Source: JBOGZD01 sp050697155 (GTDB lineage: Bacteria; Actinomycetota; Thermoleophilia; Solirubrobacterales; 70-9). Taken from it: 8,930 bases of DNA. Both the position numbers and the translations under genes were made by a program. The DNA is taken from positions 1-8,930 of the forward strand of contig JBOGZD010000115.1 of assembly GCA_050697155.1 (NCBI GenBank). Reading direction: 5' to 3'. Positions 1 to 5,045 of this stretch are shown in pieces. The number at the start of each line of letters is the position of its first letter. The stretch's first letter is position 1. The notes under the pieces are model-generated. The model was not told where the DNA came from and did not search any database. It saw only the letters and a list, made by a program, of their open reading frames with translations.

Positions 1-1923
1 ATCGCGCAGGAGGTCCGCGAGCTGGTCATCGACGTGATCGGCGAGATCGGCGGCCACTTCGGAGCCAACCTCGGCACCTGCGAGCTCGCCGTCGTGCTCC
101 ACACCCTGCTCGACTCGCCGCGCGACAAGATCCTCTGGGACGTGGGCCACCAGGCCTACCCGCACAAGGTGCTCACCGGGCGGCGCGAGCGGCTGGAGAC
201 GATCCGCCAGTACCGGGGTCTGGCGCCGTTCTGCTCGGTGTTCGAGTCCGAGCACGACATCATGGGCGCCGGTCACGCCTCGACCTCGATCGGCTACGCG
301 GTCGGGCTAAAGGAGGCGATGCGCCGGGGGATCGGCGAGGACGGCAAGGTGGTGGCGGTGATCGGCGACGGGGCACTCACCGGCGGGGTCGCCTTCGAGG
401 CGCTGCACAACGCCGGCGGGTTGCAGACCCCGATCGTGATCGTGCTCAACGACAACGGGATGTCGATCTCGCCGAACGTGGGCGCGATCGCGCGCTCGTT
501 CCAGCGCTTTCGCCTCAACCCGCGCCTCTACCACGCGCGCGAGGACGTCGAGGACGCGCTGACCAAGCTGCCGCTCGGGCTCGGCCGGCAGTTCGAGCGC
601 CTGGGCCCCGAGATCAAGGCGGCGATCAAGGCCTACGCCGCGCCGGGGCTCTTCTTCGAGGAGCTCGACCTCGCCTACGTCGGGCCGGTAGACGGGCACG
701 ACGTTGCCGCCCTGCGACGGGCGCTCGAGCCGGCGCTCGATGCCGACCGCCCGGTGATCGTCCACATCCACACGGTCAAGGGCAAGGGCTTCGGGCCGGC
801 CGAGGAGGGGGGCCTCGAGGGGATGGAGAAGTGGCACGCGGCGAAGCCGGGATCGATCGTCGGCCGCGAGCCGGCACCGAAGAAGCCCTCCGCCAAGCCG
901 CCGCTCACCCGCGGCGAGATGGCCGAGGGAGAGCGTCCCGAGGAGGCCGAGAAGCCGCCGCCCGCGTACACGGCGGTATTCGGCGATGCGCTCGTGGTCG
1001 AGGCAAAGCGCGACCCGCGGGTGGTCGGGATCACCGCGGCGATGGCGGGGGGGACCGGGCTCACCGCTCTGCAGAAGGAGTGCCCTGACCAGTACTACGA
1101 CGTCGGGATCGCCGAGCAGAGCGCGGTCCTGTTCGCCGCCGGGCTCGCCACCCAGGGGGCGAAGCCGGTCTGCGCGATCTACTCGACCTTCCTCCAGCGC
1201 GCCTACGACCAGCTCGTCCACGACGTCTGCCTGCAGAAGCTCAACGTCGTCTTTGCAATGGATCGCGCCGGGCTCGTCGGCGACGACGGCCCGACCCACC
1301 ACGGCGCCTTCGACATCTCCTACCTCCGTGCGCTGCCGAACGCGGTCGTGATGGCCCCACGCGACGAGGCGATGCTGATCCACATGCTGCGCACCGCGCT
1401 CGCCCACGACGAGGGGCCGATCGCGTTTCGCTATCCGCGCGGCACCGCCGAGGGGGTGCCGCTGCCCGACCGCGCGCGGGAGATCGCGATCGGGGAGGGC
1501 GAGGTGCTCGCCGAGGGCGAGCGGGTGGCGCTGGTCGGCTACGGCTACGGCGTCCGGGTCGCGCTCGACGCGGCCGCGATCCTCGCCGAGCACGGCCTCT
1601 CGGTCACCGTCGCCGACGCCCGCTTCGCCAAGCCGCTCGACGAGCCGTTGCTGGAGCGGCTGGCCGCCGAGCACGAGCTTCTGGTCACGGTCGAGGAGAA
1701 CGTGCTCGCCGGCGGGTTCGGCTCCGGGGTTCTCGGCGTGGTCGAGGAAGGCTTCGCCGACCAACGCGAGGCACGCGCCCGGGTGCTGCAGGTCGGCCTC
1801 CCAGACCGCTACGTCACCCACGGCAAGCCGGCGCTGCTGCGCGAGGAGGTCGGGCTCACCGGGCCCGCGGTCGCCGAGCGGGTCACCGCGGCGCTCGGCT
1901 CGCGGGCGCCCGTGTCGCGCTAA
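1..1923 (+). CDS. dxs: 1-deoxy-D-xylulose-5-phosphate synthase (N-terminus cut by window edge)
   Basis: Makes 1-deoxy-D-xylulose 5-phosphate from pyruvate and glyceraldehyde 3-phosphate using thiamine diphosphate; first step of the MEP isoprenoid pathway, cytosolic homodimer. The reading frame is open from base 1, giving 640 residues; the family is usually 620-650, so I estimate only about 20 N-terminal residues are missing (inference). Counting from base 1, visible landmarks are GGHFGANLG near residue 17, WDVGHQAYPHK near 46, GHASTS, the thiamine-diphosphate motif starting GDGALTGG at 122 with NDN at 150-152, GPVDGHD, HTVKGKG, the catalytic glutamate in DVGIAEQ at about 372, and the FRYPRG pyrimidine-domain end followed by a transketolase C-terminal domain. 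An ATG at base 34 lies inside the conserved first helix and is not the true start. The linker between the first and second domains (about residues 284-322) is long and rich in Pro, Lys and Glu. No linked gene follows on its 3' side. Confidence 0.97.
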   Translation: MAQEVRELVIDVIGEIGGHFGANLGTCELAVVLHTLLDSPRDKILWDVGHQAYPHKVLTGRRERLETIRQYRGLAPFCSVFESEHDIMGAGHASTSIGYAVGLKEAMRRGIGEDGKVVAVIGDGALTGGVAFEALHNAGGLQTPIVIVLNDNGMSISPNVGAIARSFQRFRLNPRLYHAREDVEDALTKLPLGLGRQFERLGPEIKAAIKAYAAPGLFFEELDLAYVGPVDGHDVAALRRALEPALDADRPVIVHIHTVKGKGFGPAEEGGLEGMEKWHAAKPGSIVGREPAPKKPSAKPPLTRGEMAEGERPEEAEKPPPAYTAVFGDALVVEAKRDPRVVGITAAMAGGTGLTALQKECPDQYYDVGIAEQSAVLFAAGLATQGAKPVCAIYSTFLQRAYDQLVHDVCLQKLNVVFAMDRAGLVGDDGPTHHGAFDISYLRALPNAVVMAPRDEAMLIHMLRTALAHDEGPIAFRYPRGTAEGVPLPDRAREIAIGEGEVLAEGERVALVGYGYGVRVALDAAAILAEHGLSVTVADARFAKPLDEPLLERLAAEHELLVTVEENVLAGGFGSGVLGVVEEGFADQREARARVLQVGLPDRYVTHGKPALLREEVGLTGPAVAERVTAALGSRAPVSR

Positions 1924-2011
1924 GCGTCGCCGGTCGGACGACCGACACATTGACCGCGACCGTCGCGGCGAACGTACGCGTCGCTCCTCGAGCCCGTTGC
2001 CACAAGCAACC

Positions 2012-2033
2012 GAGTGTGACCCCGGTCACACTC
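2012..2033. promoter_or_regulatory. CRP/FNR-family operator candidate (TGTGA-N6-TCACA)
   Basis: Seen: perfect 10-bp arms GAGTGTGACC and GGTCACACTC separated by CC. The inner bases are TGTGA-CCCCGG-TCACA, exactly the CRP-family half-site consensus and spacing. The centre (2022.5) lies 44.5 bp before the ATG at 2067. It would be at -41.5 if transcription starts at 2064, six bases after the TACCCT hexamer at 2052-2057. That is the classical class II activator position, and no good -35 hexamer is visible there. Which regulator binds is unknown; a TetR-type repressor operator is the main alternative. Confidence 0.6.
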
Positions 2034-2051
2034 AAAACGCACATACGTTCG

Positions 2052-2057
2052 TACCCT
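2052..2057 (+). promoter_or_regulatory. Candidate -10 hexamer TACCCT for the membrane protein gene
   Basis: TACCCT fits the actinobacterial -10 pattern TAnnnT and is followed by nine bases and then the ATG at 2067, implying a leader of only about 3 nt. No Shine-Dalgarno sequence precedes the ATG, which agrees with a nearly leaderless transcript. The palindrome at 2012-2033 takes the place of a -35 element. Confidence 0.45.
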
Positions 2058-2066
2058 GCTCACAGC

Positions 2067-2420
2067 ATGAGTAGAGCGATTCCACTCTGGGCCCACGTGG
2101 TCGTCGAGATGGTCGCCGCCCCGGCGATCATGGTCGCGCCGTTCCTGCTCGACTTCGGTCCGGGAGCGACGGTCGCGGCGGTGACGATCGGGGTGCTGCT
2201 GCTGGGCCACGCGCTTCAGGTCGAGGGCCCGCGGCGCACGGTCCCGCTCTCGGCGCACGCCGGGTTCGACTACGTGCTCGCGGTCGCGTCGATGATCGGC
2301 GGCCTCGCGATCGGCACGGCCGCCGACGAGTGGGCCGCAGGAGCCTTTCTGGTCGGCGTCGGCGTCGCCCAGGTGATGCTGACCGCCTCAACGCGGTTCA
2401 GCGTCGCCCGCGGCGCCTAA
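2067..2420 (+). CDS. Small four-helix integral membrane protein, function unknown
   Basis: 117 residues, with predicted membrane segments at about 8-28, 33-51, 67-86 and 90-107 and short polar ends. The protein looks like an internal duplication of a two-helix unit: residues 6-50 and 60-105 align with PLxAH at 6-10 and 60-64, a methionine at 22 and 76, and GV at 42-43 and 97-98 after one gap. This recalls the two-fold repeated small membrane proteins (SPW-like) of actinobacteria, but I cannot name the family. An upstream ATG at 1950 is in frame but would add a non-hydrophobic basic stretch encoded across the palindrome, so the ATG at 2067 is preferred. It ends in tandem stops (TAA TAG) and is followed by a strong terminator, so it is probably transcribed alone. 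Role not known; the upstream CRP-type site suggests metabolic or redox control. Confidence 0.8.
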   Translation: MSRAIPLWAHVVVEMVAAPAIMVAPFLLDFGPGATVAAVTIGVLLLGHALQVEGPRRTVPLSAHAGFDYVLAVASMIGGLAIGTAADEWAAGAFLVGVGVAQVMLTASTRFSVARGA

Positions 2421-2432
2421 TAGGCCGGCCTA
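2421..2432. repeat. Perfect 12-bp palindrome TAGGCCGGCCTA
   Basis: Self-complementary over 12 bp and starting at the base after the membrane gene stop codon. It is followed by an unusually A/C-rich, then pyrimidine-rich tract (about 2431-2480) that contrasts with the very high GC around it. No function can be assigned; it may be chance or part of the 3' untranslated region. Confidence 0.35.
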
Positions 2433-2480
2433 CCTCACACAGACAAAAACACACACACATATCTCTCCTCCCTGTACCCC

Positions 2481-2515
2481 GAGACGCCCCGCGAAGTGCG
2501 GGGCGTTTCGATTTT
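2481..2515 (+). terminator. Rho-independent terminator after the membrane protein gene
   Basis: A nine-base perfect GC-rich stem, ACGCCCCGC (2484-2492) and GCGGGGCGT (2498-2506), has a GAAGT loop. It can be lengthened to 12 pairs with one G-U pair (2481-2509), and is followed by TTTCGATTTT. It is placed to end the transcript from 2067-2420 and would insulate it from the element to the right. On the other strand the stem is preceded by AAAATCGAAA, and the bases after it are not T-rich, so it should act mainly in the + direction. Confidence 0.85.
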
Positions 2516-2525
2516 GGCTTGCTAG

Positions 2526-2539
2526 AGCGGTTTACCGCT
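2526..2539. repeat. Inverted repeat AGCGG-TTTA-CCGCT
   Basis: Five-base perfect arms around TTTA, 128 bp before the putative toxin start. It is a plausible operator or recombination-site half, but it is short. The whole stretch 2516-2653 otherwise holds no recognisable gene, only this repeat and the tandem repeat at 2576-2599. Confidence 0.35.
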
Positions 2540-2575
2540 GAATCGGTCGCGGAGCGGATCGCGCAAATCGGCGCC

Positions 2576-2599
2576 GTGCACCAGTCTGTGCACCAGTCA
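2576..2599. repeat. Tandem 12-bp direct repeat GTGCACCAGTC(T/A)
   Basis: GTGCACCAGTCT (2576-2587) is followed at once by GTGCACCAGTCA (2588-2599), 11 of 12 bases identical. It lies 55 bp before the putative toxin start. Possibilities are an autoregulatory binding site for the toxin-antitoxin complex, integrase arm-type sites, or an in-frame Val-His-Gln-Ser repeat if the toxin frame begins at the GTG at 2576. Confidence 0.6.
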
Positions 2600-2653
2600 G
2601 ACATCGGCGATGCACGGAAGAGCCACCGTCCGCGGCCCGGATTAGCTTCCGCC

Positions 2654-2962
2654 GTGGTGGAGCTCCCGGCTAACCGAACGACGGACCCCGACGGCCGCAC
2701 CGTCGTCTTCGACGCGGGCTCACACCTGCACCTCGCGCGCCGCCGTCCGTGGCTGCTCGAGCACATTGACGTGATCCTCGAGGCCGTGGCCCGTCCCGAC
2801 CATCGCGAGGACGATCCGCGCCCCGGTCGTGAGCGCTTCTACCGTCAGCACATCGACCTTCGGAGGTGGCTGCGAGTGGTCGTAGACTTCAACGAGACGC
2901 CCGCGTGGATCGTGACAGCCGCGGTTCAGGACAACGATCCGCGGAGGCGCAGCTCCCGATGA
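2654..2962 (+). CDS. Putative toxin: small RelE/DUF4258-like (BECR-type nuclease fold) protein
   Basis: 102 residues from the GTG at 2654; a second GTG at 2657 is equally possible, and in-frame GTGs at 2576 and 2588 would give a longer form. I see VVFDAGSHLHLARRRPWLLEHIDVI (written here as residues 17-41: helix with His24 and His26), then PDHR at 48-51, PGRERFYR at 57-64, RWLRVVVDF at 71-79 and IVTA at 86-89. The order helix, charged loop with GR-x-FYR, then two strands ending VTA is the layout of small RelE/DUF4258-type proteins, many of which are toxin-antitoxin RNases; the family link is from pattern memory. There is no Shine-Dalgarno sequence; TAGCTT (2643-2648) lies 5 nt before 2654. Its TGA overlaps the ATG of the next gene (ATGA), so the two should be made together. 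Activity is not proven. Confidence 0.65.
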   Translation: MVELPANRTTDPDGRTVVFDAGSHLHLARRRPWLLEHIDVILEAVARPDHREDDPRPGRERFYRQHIDLRRWLRVVVDFNETPAWIVTAAVQDNDPRRRSSR

Positions 2963-3234
2963 CTCTGTCGATCGCCGGAATCGAGTTCGACCACCACGAT
3001 TACGATGAGCGTGGTGACACGCTGTATCTGCACGTCGGCCCACCCCGCGAGCCTGCGCGGGCCCTCGAAACCCCCGAGGGGCACACGGTCGAGTACGACG
3101 AGCAGGGAGCTGTGATCGGGTTGGAGTTGATGAACGTTCGGACGACGCTGGCGCGGGCGGGAGCCATCGCCGTGACCTGGCCGCAGGCGGAGCTCTCGGC
3201 GCAGCAGCTCGATCCGGTCTTGGCGCCCGCTTAG
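2959..3234 (+). CDS. DUF2283-family protein, putative antitoxin partner
   Basis: 91 residues. The core reads YDERGDTLYLHV (15-26), a short loop, then TPEGHTVEYDEQGAVIGLEL (38-57), which is the DUF2283 pattern: YDxxxDxLYxxx, then a strand pair with YDxxGxxxGxE. After it comes a short helix and an Ala/Gln/Leu-rich tail. The ATG overlaps the stop of the preceding gene by four bases and has GGAGG (2943-2947) 11 bases upstream, so the start is well fixed. DUF2283 proteins often stand next to small RelE/DUF4258-type genes, so an antitoxin role is inferred from context; no separate DNA-binding domain is visible. Its TAG stop at 3232-3234 overlaps the TAA stop of the opposing HicB-like gene. Confidence 0.8.
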   Translation: MTLSIAGIEFDHHDYDERGDTLYLHVGPPREPARALETPEGHTVEYDEQGAVIGLELMNVRTTLARAGAIAVTWPQAELSAQQLDPVLAPA

Positions 3235-3395
3235 CGAACGCCTACGTAGAGGGCGAGGGCCTCCTCGGCGTTCGCCAGCGCGTCGTCGAAGTCGGCGCCC
3301 TGGGTGTGGAGCCCGGGGAGGTCGGGGGCGTACACGTGGTAGCCGCCCTCCTCCTCGGGCTCGAAGACAAGCTCGATCTCTCGTGGCTCCGTCAC
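3231..3395 (-). CDS. Orphan mini HicB-like protein (UPF0150 fold)
   Basis: 54 residues from a GTG at 3395. The frame is closed upstream by the integrase stop codon itself, so this is the only credible start. The sequence has ELVFEPEEEGGYHVYAPDLP (8-27), GLHTQGADFDDALANAEEAL (28-47), which is the HicB partial RNase-H-like fold: strand, GGYxVxxPDLPG, then the T-xG-xxxxxAxxNAxEAL helix. Full HicB antitoxins are usually longer and carry a C-terminal DNA-binding domain. This one stops right after the helix, and no HicA gene lies beside it. It starts 21 bp after the integrase stop. There is no Shine-Dalgarno sequence; TAACCT sits seven bases upstream, matching a leaderless promoter. It could be a free-standing antitoxin or an anti-toxin decoy; function is unproven. 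Confidence 0.85.
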   Translation of the reverse strand: MTEPREIELVFEPEEEGGYHVYAPDLPGLHTQGADFDDALANAEEALALYVGVR

Positions 3396-3402
3396 GGCAC
3401 TG

Positions 3403-3408
3403 AGGTTA
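3403..3408 (-). promoter_or_regulatory. Candidate -10 hexamer TAACCT for the HicB-like gene
   Basis: On the - strand GTAACCT is followed by exactly seven bases and the GTG start, the classic actinobacterial leaderless arrangement. It lies just inside the gap after the integrase stop. The same GTAACCT string lies upstream of tlyA, at 6406-6412. Confidence 0.45.
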
Positions 3409-3416
3409 CGGCCAAG

Positions 3417-4613
3417 CTAGCCGGAATCAAGGTCTCCAGTGGCGGCTGCTGCCTGGGTCGGCTGAGAGACGGCGCGGGCGAGGTAGCTATCCATCCGCTC
3501 GCGAACCTCGTCGTGGCTCCCCGGCATCAGGTGGCCGTAGGTGTCGAAGGTCGTCTGGATCTTCGAATGCCCCATGAACGTCTGGATCGCCTTCGGATTC
3601 GCACCGGCGTCGATCAGCAGCGAGGCAAAGGTATGCCGGCATTCGTGCAGGGTGAGTGGCGTCAGGCCCGCGTCCTGCCACGCCCGCTTGGCGCGCTTGC
3701 CGACCGCCATGGGGGCGAAGGGCACCGCTGCTGACCGCCCGAGGGTGAGCATGTCGTCCGACTTGCCCGTCCGAAGCAGGTGCTCGTCGAGGTGGTCTCG
3801 GAGGAGTCCCAGGAGAGGAACGGTGCGTCGACTCGACCTCGACTTGGGCTCGATCGCGCCTTCGTATTGATCCCATTGGCGCTCGACGCGGATCAGGCTC
3901 GCGCCGAGATCGACGTCCGAGCACCGCAGGGCCTGCAGTTCGCCGCGGCGCAGGCCGGCGTAGAACGCGGTTGCCCACAGCGGCCGATCGCCCTCTGTTA
4001 GAGCAGCGACGAGCGCGGCCGCTTCGGCCGGCGAGGCGATCCGCGTCGGCGTGGCGCCCGAGCTACCCGGAAGGTCGATCCGCTGGGTCGGGTTGTAGCC
4101 GACCTCTTCGCGGTCCTCGGCGCGACGGTAGAACGCTTGGATCGGGCTCAAGACGTTGCTGACGGTTCCGGGTGAGAGGCCGGCGGCGAGCAGCTCGTCG
4201 GCGAACGCCTGGACATCGGCGCGGGTGACGTCGGTGACCTTGAGCGCACCCAGACGTGACGGCTCGATGTAGACGCGGAGCTGCTGCGAGTAGCTGCGGA
4301 CCGTCGCTGGCTTGTACGCGCCGCGGCCCTTCGGACGCACGGCACCGGCTTCCATTCCGGCGACGAACTCGCCCAAGGCGGCCGCGAGCGTTCGGGTGTC
4401 ACGCCGTGTCGTCCGAAGCGTGCCGCGATTCGCGGCGGCGAGAGCATCTGCGCGCCACGCCTTGGCCTCGGCCTCGCGAGGGAAGCTCCGATACACCTTC
4501 CGACCCTCCCGCGGCAGGTAGACCCACGCTTGCCAGCCCGTGTTGCAGCTGCAGCGCCGACCGCTCCGCGAGGGACACCCCTTCGAGTGTCGCCTGGTGA
4601 TGCCCTCAGCCAC
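3417..4613 (-). CDS. Tyrosine recombinase (phage/element integrase)
   Basis: 398 residues; catalyses site-specific integration and excision of its element. All catalytic residues are present: Arg222 in GLRRGE, Lys257 in EPKSR, His323 and Arg326 in HECRH, His349 in MGHS and the nucleophile Tyr359 in DTYGHL. Residues about 75-170 form the SAM-like core-binding domain. The N-terminus (residues 9-23, H-x3-C-x7-C-x-C, then GWQAWVY) is a small His/Cys knuckle plus arm-binding domain as in many actinobacterial integrases. The GTG at 4613 is chosen because AAGGAGG lies six bases upstream (4620-4626) and the protein then begins at the usual point. Longer frames up to 4991 are an open-frame artefact. 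Its start overlaps the stop of the zinc-finger gene by eight bases, so the two are translationally coupled. It looks intact and could be active. Confidence 0.95.
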   Translation of the reverse strand: MAEGITRRHSKGCPSRSGRRCSCNTGWQAWVYLPREGRKVYRSFPREAEAKAWRADALAAANRGTLRTTRRDTRTLAAALGEFVAGMEAGAVRPKGRGAYKPATVRSYSQQLRVYIEPSRLGALKVTDVTRADVQAFADELLAAGLSPGTVSNVLSPIQAFYRRAEDREEVGYNPTQRIDLPGSSGATPTRIASPAEAAALVAALTEGDRPLWATAFYAGLRRGELQALRCSDVDLGASLIRVERQWDQYEGAIEPKSRSSRRTVPLLGLLRDHLDEHLLRTGKSDDMLTLGRSAAVPFAPMAVGKRAKRAWQDAGLTPLTLHECRHTFASLLIDAGANPKAIQTFMGHSKIQTTFDTYGHLMPGSHDEVRERMDSYLARAVSQPTQAAAATGDLDSG

Positions 4614-4926
4614 GCTCCGCCTCCTTCGCTCGCCGCTCGTTGCGCTTCTGCACCCTTCTACCAAGCGCCCCGGTGGGATCACCTTCGGTGGACCGTTTGC
4701 GTTGGGCAGCGGAGGCCAGGGCGCGGCAGGCGGCGGAGCAATAGACCGCGCCATCACGTCGCCCCACCATCGACGCGCCGCAGACCGGGCAGCCCGGGCG
4801 CTTGGGATCAAACCTCCGGGCGGCGCGCCGGCGATCGCGGCCCGTCGACCGACAGCCGTCGCAGCAATAGATCGCATGTGGCCGTCGGCCTTCGAGCGAC
4901 GCGCCGCAGATCGCGCAGGTCCGCAT
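4606..4926 (-). CDS. Small double zinc-finger protein coupled to integrase
   Basis: 106 residues, very basic. Two tandem four-cysteine modules are visible: Cys4, Cys7, Cys21 (or Cys22) and Cys25, then Cys46, Cys49, Cys63 and Cys67. Both have the form CxxCGA-x11-13-YC-x3-C and are near copies (HAIYCCDGC against GAVYCSAAC). A basic, probably helical tail (75-106) follows. Its TGA at 4606-4608 overlaps the GTG of the integrase. The position between an excisionase-like fragment and the integrase suggests a DNA-binding helper of recombination or an element regulator; I know no assigned function. The ATG at 4926 has only a weak GGA about ten bases upstream. The preceding xis fragment runs in another frame with no stop of its own. 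Confidence 0.75.
   Translation of the reverse strand: MRTCAICGASLEGRRPHAIYCCDGCRSTGRDRRRAARRFDPKRPGCPVCGASMVGRRDGAVYCSAACRALASAAQRKRSTEGDPTGALGRRVQKRNERRAKEAERG
4620..4626 (-). promoter_or_regulatory. Strong ribosome binding site of the integrase
   Basis: AAGGAGG on the - strand, six bases before the GTG at 4613. It lies inside the last codons of the zinc-finger gene (encoding Lys-Glu-Ala) and is what decides the integrase start. It is the clearest Shine-Dalgarno sequence in the window. Confidence 0.85.
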
Positions 4927-4931
4927 CGCCG

Positions 4932-5045
4932 ATCGTCCAAGGCGTGTGCCGCGTTCTCCTCGACCCAGCGCTCGAGCTCGCGGACGGGCACGAGCCGAAG
5001 GCTGTTCCGCCGTACGAGTCGGACCTCGGGTTGGACGTACCGCTC
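4932..5045 (-). pseudogene. C-terminal remnant of an excisionase-like helix-turn-helix protein
   Basis: The frame reads ERYVQPEVRLVRRNSLRLV then PVRELERWVEENAAHALDD. This is the recognition-helix/wing and closing helix of Xis/AlpA/MerR-type DNA-binding proteins, where a basic RRxxLRLVPVxELERWxEE signature ends the domain. The first helices and a start codon are missing: the frame is open only back to a TGA near 5094-5096 and has no ATG, GTG or TTG before the conserved part. The sequence upstream of about 5046 is methyltransferase instead. There is no stop codon where the protein should end; the frame runs on into the integrase frame. In an intact element this gene would control excision and would sit, as here, just upstream of the integrase. 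Confidence 0.6.

Larger units (their letters stand above)
2540..5045. mobile_element. Small integrative element or remnant (TA pair, mini HicB, integrase, zinc finger, broken xis)
   Basis: The stretch carries a complete tyrosine integrase, a headless excisionase-like gene, a zinc-finger gene coupled to the integrase and toxin/antitoxin-type genes, typical cargo of small integrative elements. It sits between dxs and tlyA, which are often neighbours. The right end is set by the break in two reading frames near 5045. The left end is a guess between the terminator at 2481-2515 and the start of the toxin gene. No convincing attachment-site repeat was found by eye: TACCGCT occurs at 2533-2539 and 5038-5044, but seven bases can match by chance. 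Confidence 0.5.

Noticed and set aside
1930..1946. Hairpin CGGTCG-GA-CGACCG after dxs as terminator
   Set aside because: The stem is short, the loop is too tight and no T run follows.
307..1950. 547-codon open frame antisense to dxs
   Set aside because: It is antisense of a clear dxs gene; long stop-free antisense frames are common at this GC content and the sequence has no recognisable domain.
2330..2653. N-terminal extension of the putative toxin
   Set aside because: It would read through the membrane gene, the terminator and the repeats; family-like sequence starts only near 2654.
4614..4991. N-terminal extension of the integrase up to a GTG at 4991
   Set aside because: It lies over the zinc-finger gene in another frame and has low-complexity composition except for the excisionase-like remnant; the strong ribosome binding site at 4620-4626 fixes the start at 4613.
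2533..5044. TACCGCT at 2533-2539 and 5038-5044 as attachment-site core
   Set aside because: Both copies lie near the expected element ends, but seven bases can match by chance between two such regions and the flanks differ.
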